A stretch of DNA of 64,000 nt from CAXXOK01 sp964640955 (lineage in GTDB: Bacteria > Bacillota > Clostridia > Christensenellales > Aristaeellaceae). Below, in pieces: positions 1 to 7,305 of this stretch. The stretch is taken from NCBI GenBank assembly GCA_964640955.1, contig CAZXJI010000010.1, positions 62,001-126,000 of the forward strand. Reading direction: 5' to 3'. Made by a program: the position numbers and the translations under genes. A model generated the notes under the pieces. The model was not told where the DNA came from. It saw nothing but the letters and a program-made list of their open reading frames with translations, and did not search any database. Each line of letters starts with the position of its first letter. Within the stretch, counting starts at the first letter, position 1.

Positions 1-1
1 A

Positions 2-673
2 GGCGCGCGGCTCGGGGCCGCGGCGGCTCTCGCGGCCGTCGCGGGCGCGACGGTGCTGCTGCTCTACCTTTGCTGGCGCGGGCGGCTGATTCCCCGGGCG
101 GCGGACGCGGTGCTGCTGCCCTGCGCCGCCGTGGTCTGCGGCTGGACGCTGACGGGTGCGGCGCCGCTCCGAGAAAAGCGGTGGCCTTTGCGACGCGTCG
201 GCGCGCTGGCGCTGACCGTTTTGCTGCTCGTCCCCACGGCGTTTTACGCGCGTACGCTGTGGACGGAGCTCAACCGCAAGCCCGATGCCGTTTCCCAGCA
301 GCGGGAAGCCGACCTGGAAACCTACGCGCTGGAAAACCCGCGGCTATTGATCGTCCGAAGTCCTTCGCTTCTGCGGGATACCCGGTTATTGCCGGACGTG
401 AGCGGCGGCCTGCCTCAAAACATCACCCTCTGGGGAGACTGGGGCTGCCGGACGCCCAGCTGGTACCTGCAGCTGGCGGCCCTCGGCTTCGACGGGCAGG
501 CCTTTACCGCCGCAGACTGGCTCAGCGATTCCATCGTCCTCGCCGCTACGGGAGAGGAAGATACGCAGGCGCTTTGCGCTTACCTGACGGACGCCCTGGG
601 CGCGCGCGTCTCCGCGGAGGCATATGCGGCCTGCGGCACGCTGGTCTTCTACCGGTTCGCCGTGACGGAATAG
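2..673 (+). CDS. C-terminal part of a multi-pass membrane protein, unknown function (5' truncated)
   Basis: The reading frame is open from base 2 to the stop at 671-673, so the true start lies left of the window. The visible part has a hydrophobic segment at the window edge, a second membrane helix (LALTVLLLVPTAFYARTLW) and then a soluble domain of about 140 residues with no motif I recognise. Helices followed by an extracytoplasmic tail resemble the end of a polytopic glycosyltransferase-type envelope protein, but that is inference only. It is one of few plus-strand genes on this arm. A strong intrinsic terminator follows 27 bp after the stop. Confidence 0.6.
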   Translation, partial: GARLGAAAALAAVAGATVLLLYLCWRGRLIPRAADAVLLPCAAVVCGWTLTGAAPLREKRWPLRRVGALALTVLLLVPTAFYARTLWTELNRKPDAVSQQREADLETYALENPRLLIVRSPSLLRDTRLLPDVSGGLPQNITLWGDWGCRTPSWYLQLAALGFDGQAFTAADWLSDSIVLAATGEEDTQALCAYLTDALGARVSAEAYAACGTLVFYRFAVTE

Positions 674-700
674 CCGCCGTGAAAGGAATTTGGGTATAGC

Positions 701-736
701 AGAAGCGCCGCGAAGGTTCGCGGCGCTTCTGTTTTT
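701..736 (+). terminator. Rho-independent terminator after the first gene
   Basis: A perfect 14-bp stem (AGAAGCGCCGCGAA and its complement) around a GG centre is followed by GTTTTT. It ends transcription of the truncated gene at the left edge. The rest of the gap to 889 shows no gene, and I see no clear terminator for the convergent hsp20 gene. Confidence 0.85.
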
Positions 737-889
737 CGGAGGTCTTATGCGGCTCGTTTCCGGCTGATCGGGGCAACAGGCCCCTCTCCGCAGTTTTCCT
801 TCGAATCGGCGGGAGCGGCTTCAGCGGCCGTTCCCCACCGCCTGTCGGGCGGAATCGCCTCCCCGGAGGAGGTTATGCTCGTGCTGTCC

Positions 890-1339
890 TCAGGCGTTCT
901 CCGAAACGATATCGATCTTCTTGGCTTCCTTCTTGGGAGCGGGCTGCTCCTTGGGCAGGGTCAGCACCAGCACGCCGTTGTGGTAGTCGGCCTTGATGTT
1001 CTCCTCGTCGATGCCTTCGAGGTTGAAGCAACGCTCCACGTGGCCGCTGCGGCGCTCGCTATAGAGGTAGCTGCCCTTCTCTTCCTTCTTCTCCTCGTTG
1101 AGGTCGGCGCTGATGGTGAGCGTGCCGTCGTCGATGCTGACGTTCAGTTTGTCCTTGGGCACGCCGGGCAGCTCGGCTTCCAGCTGGTAGGCCTTCTCAT
1201 CCTCGCGCACGTCCACGCGGAAGCCCGCGGGGCCCATCATGTCGCTCATGTCGAAGAACGAACGGAAGAAGTTATCGTTGAAAAGCGGGGCGGGAAGCTC
1301 ACGGGAAAGGTTACGACGGAACGGAACGAGAGTATACAT
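890..1339 (-). CDS. hsp20: Hsp20/alpha-crystallin small heat-shock protein
   Basis: 149-residue ATP-independent holdase chaperone that binds unfolding proteins in the cytoplasm. An N-terminal arm rich in F and M (MYTLVPFRRN...) precedes an alpha-crystallin domain at about residues 40-130, ending in the signature GVLVLTLPK, then a short tail with the IxI-like motif KKIDIV. I chose the start at 1339 because AAAGGAGGAT lies just upstream; the frame extends 16 codons further without a ribosome site. It is monocistronic, with a dedicated promoter overlapped by CtsR-type heptad repeats (1452-1504), so heat induction by release of CtsR is expected. ctsR is not in this window. Confidence 0.95.
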   Translation of the reverse strand: MYTLVPFRRNLSRELPAPLFNDNFFRSFFDMSDMMGPAGFRVDVREDEKAYQLEAELPGVPKDKLNVSIDDGTLTISADLNEEKKEEKGSYLYSERRSGHVERCFNLEGIDEENIKADYHNGVLVLTLPKEQPAPKKEAKKIDIVSENA

Positions 1340-1401
1340 ACGGCATCCTCCTTTTATTTGGGCGGTTGACCACCCATTCAAAAACATCTTAGCGGGTCTG
1401 C

Positions 1402-1423
1402 GGGCTCCTCTGGGGAGGAACCC
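1402..1423 (-). promoter_or_regulatory. Hairpin in the hsp20 5' leader
   Basis: In the roughly 90-nt leader a 9-bp stem (GGGTTCCTC / GAGGAGCCC, one G-U pair, loop CCCA) forms. Its 5' arm contains UUCCUCC, which could instead pair with the GGAGGA ribosome site of hsp20. A thermosensor role is possible but only inferred; it could equally be a stabilising 5' hairpin. Confidence 0.35.
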
Positions 1424-1438
1424 CCGAACCTTGATTAA

Positions 1439-1504
1439 AGGATAGCACTAAGGTCAAAAATAGTCAATTACGGCGAAGATCAACAAAAGTCAGCTATGGT
1501 CAAA
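1439..1504 (-). promoter_or_regulatory. hsp20 promoter overlapped by two CtsR-type operators
   Basis: On the minus strand TTGACT (1462-1467), a 17-bp spacer and TATCCT (1439-1444) form a good sigma-A promoter. On the plus strand GGTCAAA-AAT-AGTCAAT (1452-1468) matches the CtsR tandem-heptad consensus RGTCAAANNNRGTCAAA at 13 of 14 positions and covers the -35. A second, weaker pair AGTCAGC-TAT-GGTCAAA lies at 1488-1504, and a partial heptad GATCAAC at 1478 keeps the 10-bp phase. The remainder of the gap (1505-1599) is AT-rich with no recognisable element. Confidence 0.8.
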
Positions 1505-1599
1505 CATGATACGTTTTCGTTTATTTTCTCGCTCAAATAAACTATATCTTTAGATTTCTTCAATTTTCAATAGATTTCCCATTCTGTTCCTGAAGCTGC

Positions 1600-1645
1600 A
1601 AAAAACAGCCGGGCGCCGGAGGAATTCCCCTCCGGAGGCCCGGCT
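1600..1645 (-). terminator. Rho-independent terminator of the aconitase gene
   Basis: Read on the minus strand, AGCCGGGCCTCCGGAGG pairs with CCTCCGGCGCCCGGCT with a small internal mismatch, and is followed by GTTTTTTG. It lies 34 bp past the aconitase stop codon. Confidence 0.85.
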
Positions 1646-1678
1646 GCCGGCCGATGTTCCGTTCTTCGGCGAACGCTC

Positions 1679-3607
1679 TTACCCCTGTTCCTTCATCATG
1701 TTGATCAGTCCCCCGGCCAGGATCATCCCGCGCTGGCGCTCGCTCAGCCTGAGCACCGTTTCGCACGTGAACCCCTTGGTCACGTTGCGTACGGGGATCA
1801 CTTCCTCGCCGGCGGCCACCAGCGCGCGCACGCCGGGCAGCTCCAGCTCGTCATTCTGATCGAAGCGGTCGTAATCGGCCTCGTTGCGGAAGGTCAGGGG
1901 CTGAATGCCGTTGTTGATGAGGTTGTCGCGGTGGATGCGCGCGAAGCTCTTGGCGATCACCGCGCGGATGTGCAGGTACAGCGGCACCAGCGCCGCGTGC
2001 TCGCGGCTGGAGCCCTGGCCGTAGTTCTGCCCCGCGATCAGGATGCCGCCGCCCGCCGCCTTGGCGCGCGCGGGGAAGGTCGCGTCCACCGGCGTCAGGC
2101 AGTAGTCGCTCAGCTTGGGTATGTTGGAGCGGAAGGGCAACAGCTTGCTGTCGCTGGGCATGATGTGGTCGGTGGTGATGTTGTCCTCCATCTTGAGGAG
2201 CGCCTTGCCGCTCACGCTATCCGCAAGCTTCTCCGCCTGCGGGAAGGGCTGGATGTTGGGGCCGCGCACCACCTCCACCGCGTCGGCCTCCGCGGGCGCC
2301 GCGGGCGGGATGATCATGTTGTCGTTGTAGTCGAACGTGTCGGGCATGGATACGTTAAGGTCCGTATCCAGCTTGCGCGGGTCGCTGAGCACCCCCGTCA
2401 GCGCGCTGGCCGCCGCCGTTTCGCAGGAGACGAGGTAGATGCCGGCGCTCTTGGTGCCGCTGCGGCCGAAAAAGTTGCGGTTGTTGGTGCGCAGGCTCAC
2501 CGCGCCGGTGCGGGGGCTCTGCCCCATGCCGATGCAGAAGCCGCACGCCGTCTCGGTGATGCGCGCGCCCGCCTGGATCATGTCGTTGAGGGCGCCGTTT
2601 TTCGCCAGCATCCCCAGCACCTGCCGGGAACCGGGGGCGATGACCAGGCTTACGTCGGGGTTTACGGTCTTGCCCTTCAGGATGCGCGCCACGCGCATCA
2701 TATCCAGGAAGCTGGAATTGGTGCAGGAGCCGATGCACACCTGATCGACCCTGATGGGCCCGGCTTCCTCCACGGTTTTTACGTTGTCTGGCATGTGCGG
2801 CAGCGCCACCAGCGGCTCAAGCGCGCCCAGGTCGATCTCCACCGTCTCGTCGTAAGTCGCGTCCGGGTCGGGCAGCATGGGCACGAAGTCGGCCTCGCGG
2901 CCCTGGGCGCGCATAAACTCGCGCGCAGCCTCGTCGGCGGGGAAGAGGCTGGTGGTCGCACCCAGCTCCGCGCCCATGTTGGTGATGGTCGCACGCTCGG
3001 GGATGGACAGGCTCGCCACGCCTTCGCCCGTGTACTCCATCACCTTGCCCACGCCGCCCTTGACCGTCAGGCGACGGAGCACCTCCAGTATCACGTCCTT
3101 GGCGGCCACGCCGCGGGACAGCTTGCCCGTCAAATGCACGTTGACCACCGCGGGACAGGGCAGGTAATACGCGCCGCCGCCCATGGCCACGGCCACGTCC
3201 AGCCCGCCCGCGCCGATGGCGAGCATCCCCAGGCCGCCGGCCGTGGGGGTGTGGCTGTCGGAGCCCAGCAGGGTCTTGCCGGGAATGGCGAAGCGCTCCA
3301 GATTTACCTGGTGGCACACGCCGTTGCCGGGCTTGGAAAGGTACACGCCGTGTTTTTTGGTGACCGTCGCCAGGTACATATGGTCGTCGGCGTTCTCAAA
3401 CCCGGTCTGTAGGGTGTTGTGGTCGATGTAGGCGACCGATTTTTCCGTTTTTACGCGCGGGATGCCCATGGCCTCGAACTGCAGGTACGCCATGGTGCCG
3501 GTGCTGTCCTGCGTAAGCGTGTAATCGATGCGGATGCCGATTTCTTCGCCCTTGCGCAGGCTTCCCTGCACGAGGTGGGCGGAGAGGATCTTCTGGGTCA
3601 GGTTCAT
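1679..3607 (-). CDS. acnA: Aconitate hydratase (single-chain, clostridial short type)
   Basis: 642-residue TCA-cycle enzyme interconverting citrate and isocitrate through cis-aconitate on a [4Fe-4S] cluster. The cluster ligands are visible: CIGSCTNSS (C295 of this motif) and CGFCIG (C355, C358). The C-terminal swivel domain carries the substrate-binding GSSREHA at residues 532-538. The length, shorter than the roughly 900-residue AcnA of E. coli, fits the aconitase group found in Clostridia; LeuC-like homologues lack the fused swivel. The start at 3607 has AGGAGG nine bases upstream. It is monocistronic, with a long structured leader (3608-3781) suggesting both a repressor site and transcription attenuation. 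No other TCA-cycle gene is nearby. Confidence 0.95.
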   Translation of the reverse strand: MNLTQKILSAHLVQGSLRKGEEIGIRIDYTLTQDSTGTMAYLQFEAMGIPRVKTEKSVAYIDHNTLQTGFENADDHMYLATVTKKHGVYLSKPGNGVCHQVNLERFAIPGKTLLGSDSHTPTAGGLGMLAIGAGGLDVAVAMGGGAYYLPCPAVVNVHLTGKLSRGVAAKDVILEVLRRLTVKGGVGKVMEYTGEGVASLSIPERATITNMGAELGATTSLFPADEAAREFMRAQGREADFVPMLPDPDATYDETVEIDLGALEPLVALPHMPDNVKTVEEAGPIRVDQVCIGSCTNSSFLDMMRVARILKGKTVNPDVSLVIAPGSRQVLGMLAKNGALNDMIQAGARITETACGFCIGMGQSPRTGAVSLRTNNRNFFGRSGTKSAGIYLVSCETAAASALTGVLSDPRKLDTDLNVSMPDTFDYNDNMIIPPAAPAEADAVEVVRGPNIQPFPQAEKLADSVSGKALLKMEDNITTDHIMPSDSKLLPFRSNIPKLSDYCLTPVDATFPARAKAAGGGILIAGQNYGQGSSREHAALVPLYLHIRAVIAKSFARIHRDNLINNGIQPLTFRNEADYDRFDQNDELELPGVRALVAAGEEVIPVRNVTKGFTCETVLRLSERQRGMILAGGLINMMKEQG

Positions 3608-3637
3608 GGACGAGCCTCCTGTCAGCCGTCGAGTGTT

Positions 3638-3672
3638 CGCCGCGGAAAAAAGCCGCGGCGGGCGCCCACGGC
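3638..3672 (-). promoter_or_regulatory. Possible transcription attenuator in the aconitase leader
   Basis: Two mutually exclusive hairpins share one arm. The upstream one (3652-3672, stem GCCGTGG/CCGCGGC) is followed directly by TTTTTT (3651-3646) and resembles an intrinsic terminator. The other (3638-3660, CGCCGCGG around the T-run) would sequester the terminator's 3' arm and the T-run. The start codon lies about 30 nt downstream. Chance pairing is a real risk in GC-rich DNA, so this is only a candidate. Confidence 0.4.
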
Positions 3673-3751
3673 GCGCGGACGGAGGCCGCACACGCCGCTT
3701 GCGCCATTGCAAGCTTGAACGGCGGAGCCTGCGTTCCGCCGTCATGGCAAC

Positions 3752-3781
3752 ATTGTATACAATCCGACGGGAGCAAGTCAA
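3752..3781 (-). promoter_or_regulatory. Aconitase promoter with a GntR-like palindromic operator
   Basis: On the minus strand TTGACT (3776-3781) is followed by TATACA (16-bp spacer) or TACAAT (18-bp spacer). The -10 lies inside the perfect 12-bp palindrome ATTGTATACAAT (3752-3763). Its core TTGTATACAA equals the core of the Bacillus gluconate-repressor operator, so a FadR/GntR-family repressor is a plausible binder. A hairpin (3719-3742, stem ACGGCGGA) lies at the presumed 5' end of the transcript. Confidence 0.6.
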
Positions 3782-3913
3782 CCGCGGGATGGGAAAAAAA
3801 CAGTTTATGCACAAGACCGGCAGGCTGCGCGGCCGGTTTGGCAGCATACGGTCGGCGGCCGCGACAAACGTCACGGCCGCCGCCGAAAACCCGCACGCCG
3901 CACGCCGCGGTTC

Positions 3914-5650
3914 TTATCTGTTCGCTCTTCTTCCGCGGCGGAAGCCGGGCCTCAGCGCCAGGTAACACCCGGCCGCGGACAGAAGGGCGAGCACCGCCGT
4001 CATCGCGATGTTACGGTTGTCGCCCGTATCCGGCACCGCCGCCGTAACGGCCCGGGAATAGCCGGCAATCAGATCCAGGACCGCCGAGTCGTGCGCGACC
4101 GGCGTGTACTGCTCCGGCGTGCCGACGTCGGCATACCTGGCGCCGTAGCGGTCCCAGTACCAGCCGTTGACCAGCGTCGTGGGCAGGCCCATGCCTGTCG
4201 CCGGGATCAGCGTCAGGTCCGCCCCCAGGGCGGTGGCGACGTCCGATCCGCTGCTGAGGGCCGTGTTGTTATACAGCTCTCCGGACCTGAGTTCAAAGGA
4301 GGAATTATACCCCGCCATCAACAGCCCGCCGACGTAGACGCCTCCGCCGCAGGAGGAAAGGGCCGAGCCGTAGCAACGGTTTTCGGTCACCGAACCCCCG
4401 TCCATAACGAAGTCGGAATAGAGCGGCAGGTAGATGCCGCCGCCGTCGCCGTAGGCCGAGTTCTGCGTAATTGCGGCGTTTCCCGTAAGGCTTCCCGTCG
4501 ATCTTGTGTCGCTTTCACCCGAAAGATAGATGCCCCCGCCGGAGGCCGCGTCGTTCTCCCGAATCACGGCCGTACCCGAAAGGTTGATTGTTGAGCTGGA
4601 ATACGCGGCTATGCCGCCGCCGAAGGAAGCGGCCGTGTTTTCGCTGATCTCTCCCCCGGACATGTTCAGCGTGCTTCCCAGGGATACGTATATGCCGCCG
4701 CCGCCCGCCTGCTGGTTGGTGGAATGGCATTCGTTCAGCCGGATCGTTCCTCCGGTAAACGTGCAGGTCGAACCGTTTTGCAGCCGAATGCCGCCGCCCG
4801 TATCGTCCGCACTGTTATCGTGAACGGAGAAATTCCCGGACAGGTCGAGCGTACTCGAATACACGTACAGGCCGCCGCCCGAAATGGTGGCGTTGTTGTT
4901 TCGTATTTCGCCTCCGGACAGGGTCATCGCGCCGCTTCTGAAAAACACACCGCCGCCGTACTGCGCCGCGTTGTTTTCGATCGTCCCTCCGGTAATGTTC
5001 AGCGCACCTTCCGTAACATAGATGCCTCCGCCGTAACGCGACGTATTGCCGAAGATCGATCCGCCCGACAGGTTGACCGTGGCTCTGCTGCAGAATATGG
5101 CCGCACCGTCGGCGGTAGGGGTGTTGCCGCCCGTGATCGCCCCGGATTGCATGTTGAGCGTACCGCCGCCGGCCAGGTAGACGGTCTGAATACTGGTGCG
5201 GCTTCCGCCGTTCGGCCCCGCGTCCAGCGTACACCCGTTAATCGTCAGCGTCGCGGCATTGTTCAGGTAGATGATTCTGGAATTGGACGCGTTGGGCGCC
5301 TTCAGCAGCGTTCCGGAGCCGGTAAAGGTGATGTGCGTGCCGGTTCCCCCCTGTATCGTGATCATCTGGGGGAGCGTAATGGTGAACCCCGCCGTATTGA
5401 TCGTCACGTCGCCGCCGGGGTTGACCTGATAGGGCGTCATCGACGTGGCGGTGCCCACGATGTCGTTCTTCACCTCGTGCACCCCCGGCGTTGTCAGCGC
5501 GCTCAGGAAGGTGGCTTCATCGGTAATATCCAGTGCCGACGCGACCGCCAGAGGACACAGGATCGCCATGACCACCAACAACAGCCCGACTGCTTTTTTG
5601 ATGCGGGGAGGGATAGCAGCGCTGCTTCCATACGAATTCTGCCCGTCCAT
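3914..5650 (-). CDS. Sortase-anchored right-handed beta-helix surface protein
   Basis: 578-residue predicted cell-wall protein. An N-terminal signal peptide (hydrophobic core VGLLLVVMAILCPLAVASA) leads into about 20 imperfect rungs of the type GGGIYV...LNISGGTIENN, typical of pectin-lyase-like or Pmp-type parallel beta-helices. The C terminus has VPDTG, a membrane helix and the basic tail RRGRR, a variant LPXTG sorting signal. The start at 5650 is preceded by GGAGG 11 bases upstream, although the frame stays open to 5788. Such proteins usually act as adhesins or bind glycans; the ligand cannot be read here. It is monocistronic with a long leader. No sortase gene is in the window. The GC-rich gap 3800-3913 after it shows no clear terminator. 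Confidence 0.85.
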   Translation of the reverse strand: MDGQNSYGSSAAIPPRIKKAVGLLLVVMAILCPLAVASALDITDEATFLSALTTPGVHEVKNDIVGTATSMTPYQVNPGGDVTINTAGFTITLPQMITIQGGTGTHITFTGSGTLLKAPNASNSRIIYLNNAATLTINGCTLDAGPNGGSRTSIQTVYLAGGGTLNMQSGAITGGNTPTADGAAIFCSRATVNLSGGSIFGNTSRYGGGIYVTEGALNITGGTIENNAAQYGGGVFFRSGAMTLSGGEIRNNNATISGGGLYVYSSTLDLSGNFSVHDNSADDTGGGIRLQNGSTCTFTGGTIRLNECHSTNQQAGGGGIYVSLGSTLNMSGGEISENTAASFGGGIAAYSSSTINLSGTAVIRENDAASGGGIYLSGESDTRSTGSLTGNAAITQNSAYGDGGGIYLPLYSDFVMDGGSVTENRCYGSALSSCGGGVYVGGLLMAGYNSSFELRSGELYNNTALSSGSDVATALGADLTLIPATGMGLPTTLVNGWYWDRYGARYADVGTPEQYTPVAHDSAVLDLIAGYSRAVTAAVPDTGDNRNIAMTAVLALLSAAGCYLALRPGFRRGRRANR

Positions 5651-5777
5651 TTTTCGATGATCCTCCTTCATGTAGGCCGCCGTTTCCGGCTCGGCACTCC
5701 ATCGATCCTCAGCAGACGCGACGAACCGGTCGGGTAATCCCTCTTCTCTGGAACCCAATCGTCCCAATTTAATCGAT

Positions 5778-5831
5778 CTAATACTCATTGTAAGAAGGGC
5801 GCGTTCCGCAGGCGTAGAACAGGCGTTTCAT
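5778..5831 (-). CDS. Possible 17-codon leader ORF upstream of the surface-protein gene
   Basis: ATG at 5831 has GAGGA six bases upstream and encodes MKRLFYACGTRPSYNEY before a stop at 5778-5780, ending about 128 nt before the surface-protein start. A second overlapping frame, 28 codons starting at 5871 (MANILEKVK...), has no good ribosome site. Neither resembles a known family convincingly. It may be a translated leader or simply chance. Confidence 0.25.
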   Translation of the reverse strand: MKRLFYACGTRPSYNEY

Positions 5832-5933
5832 AATGGTTCCTCATTTTTACTTTTTCTAGAATATTTGCCATTTTTCGTCCGCGGGTAAAAAAACGGGAAG
5901 CGGCGCGCTTTTGTAACGGCTCCCTCCCCTTCG

Positions 5934-5962
5934 TTGACTTCCCCCCGCCGCCATGATATAGT
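5934..5962 (+). promoter_or_regulatory. Promoter of the DUF368 gene
   Basis: TTGACT (5934-5939), a 17-bp spacer and TATAGT (5957-5962), about 50 bp before the start codon. The rest of the 5651-6012 gap holds the leader of the divergent surface-protein gene. Confidence 0.8.
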
Positions 5963-6012
5963 ATGGGCAATCTTAGCGCGTGCGCCGCTTTACGCGGCGG
6001 GGAGGAACGGAC

Positions 6013-6918
6013 ATGAAACTGCTCAATCAGCTGCTGCGCGGCGTGGTGATCGGGGTGGCCAACATCATCCCGGGCGTCAGCGGCGGTACGATGATGGTCT
6101 CCATGGGCATTTACGATACGCTCATCGATTGCATCACCCATCTTTTCAGCGATTTTAAGCGGAGCGTCAAAACGCTGCTGCCCTACGTGCTGGGGATGAT
6201 CGTGGGCATCTTCGCGCTGGCCAGCCTGCTGACCTATTGCTTCAACCACTTCCCCCTGCCCACCAGCACCGCCTTTATCGGGCTGATTCTGGGCGGCTTG
6301 TCCCCGTTGCTTCACAAGATCGATAAAAAGCGGCTCAATTCCCTGGCCGTGATCATCTTCATCGCGTTTTTCGCGCTGATCATCGTAATGGCGCTGATGA
6401 ACCCGGCGGGCAACGCCGGCCGCATCACGGCCACGCCCGGCGAAATGCTCGTTCTGCTGGTGATGGGCGTTATTGCCAGCGCGACCATGCTCATTCCGGG
6501 CGTCAGCGGTTCGATGGTGTTGATGCTTTTGGGGTACTACCGGCCCGTGCTCGCCTCCGTGGACGACTTTAAGGACGGCCTGCTGGGCGGCAACCTGGCG
6601 CTGGCGGGCCAGCAGCTGCTGGTGCTGATTCCCTTCGGCATCGGCGTGCTGCTGGGCATCTATTTCGTGGCAAAAGTCATCGATTGGCTTTTGCGCCGCT
6701 GGCCCACGCACACCTACTGCGCGGTGCTGGGGCTGGTGGTGGCCTCGCCCATCGCCATTTTGCTGCGCACCGATATGGCGGGCCTTACGGTGGTCACCCT
6801 GCTGGTGAGCATCGCGACGTTCGCGGGCGGCTTCGTGCTGGCGGCGTGGCTGGCGAAAGGTTCGGCGGGGGAGCCGACCGGCGTAAACGCGGATACCCCG
6901 GAGAAAAACGATGCCTGA
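6013..6918 (+). CDS. popT: DUF368 membrane protein, undecaprenyl-phosphate flippase (PopT type)
   Basis: 301-residue integral membrane protein with about eight to nine helices. The family was recently shown to return the lipid carrier undecaprenyl phosphate to the cytoplasmic face of the membrane for reuse in wall synthesis. It has the internal duplication typical of DUF368: NIIPGVSGGTMM near residue 17 and LIPGVSGSMVLM in the second half, two re-entrant-type PGVSG motifs. The start at 6013 has GGGGAGG upstream. It is transcribed from its own promoter. UppS, which makes the carrier, is encoded at 19003-19734, but the two are not linked in an operon. Confidence 0.9.
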   Translation: MKLLNQLLRGVVIGVANIIPGVSGGTMMVSMGIYDTLIDCITHLFSDFKRSVKTLLPYVLGMIVGIFALASLLTYCFNHFPLPTSTAFIGLILGGLSPLLHKIDKKRLNSLAVIIFIAFFALIIVMALMNPAGNAGRITATPGEMLVLLVMGVIASATMLIPGVSGSMVLMLLGYYRPVLASVDDFKDGLLGGNLALAGQQLLVLIPFGIGVLLGIYFVAKVIDWLLRRWPTHTYCAVLGLVVASPIAILLRTDMAGLTVVTLLVSIATFAGGFVLAAWLAKGSAGEPTGVNADTPEKNDA

Positions 6919-7017
6919 CCTTCCGTTTCCTTCGTGACCCACCGGCGGCGACGGCGCATCCGTTTCCACCGGTTTTGGCGTCTTTCCGCCTTTCGGACAA
7001 AACAGGGAAAATGTGCC

Positions 7018-7046
7018 TTGCCAAACGCCCCTCTATCTGCTATGCT
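7018..7046 (+). promoter_or_regulatory. metK promoter
   Basis: TTGCCA (7018-7023), a 17-bp spacer and TATGCT (7041-7046). Transcription would start about 10 bp before the SAM-I aptamer. Confidence 0.75.
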
Positions 7047-7064
7047 CATAACTGACAACCGAAT

Positions 7065-7169
7065 ACCTTATAAAGAGCGGTCGAGGGACGGGCCCGATGA
7101 CACCCGCCAACCTTCGCTTCGGGCGAAAGGTGGCAAATCCCGCAGCGCGGCAGCGCTGGCAGATAAGGT
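7065..7169 (+). ncRNA. SAM-I (S-box) riboswitch aptamer
   Basis: The conserved S-box core is plain: the P1 stem ACCTTAT (7065-7071) pairs with ATAAGGT (7163-7169), with AAGAGCGG, GAGGGAC, GGCCCGATGA, CACCCGCCAACC and GGTGGCAAATCCCGCAGC in the usual order. Binding of S-adenosylmethionine stabilises the aptamer and favours the downstream terminator, switching off metK when SAM is plentiful. Confidence 0.97.
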
Positions 7170-7186
7170 TGATGTAAGTAACCTCT

Positions 7187-7216
7187 CGCGCCTGCAATGC
7201 CCGCAGGCGCGTTTTT
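7187..7216 (+). terminator. SAM-riboswitch expression-platform terminator
   Basis: CGCGCCTGC (7187-7195) pairs with GCAGGCGCG (7203-7211) and is followed by TTTTT. The sequence between aptamer and terminator contains AACCT, able to pair with the 3' side of P1 (AGGTT) as an anti-aptamer. Confidence 0.9.
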
Positions 7217-7305
7217 CATGGACGGACGCGCGCCTGCTTCCGCCGGCGTACGCCCGGCACGCCCAGTCCAAGCGCGGTTGTCCGACCAAACGAGGAGGCA
7301 GACCC

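Noticed and set aside
1038..1050. parS-like core CCACGTGG in hsp20
   Set aside because: Only the central eight bases match; the flanking TGTT and AACA are missing, so ParB is not expected to bind. The same applies to a CCACGTGG near 58417 in cas3.
1931..3412. 493-codon open frame antisense to aconitase
   Set aside because: It is the reverse-strand shadow of a clear aconitase, rich in H, R, G and A, with no ribosome site. GC-rich DNA commonly leaves such antisense frames open.
5651..5800. Riboswitch (c-di-GMP or similar) in the surface-protein leader
   Set aside because: A GCCGGAAACGGC hairpin and GGCCUA looked suggestive, but the conserved c-di-GMP-I core is missing and no other class matched.
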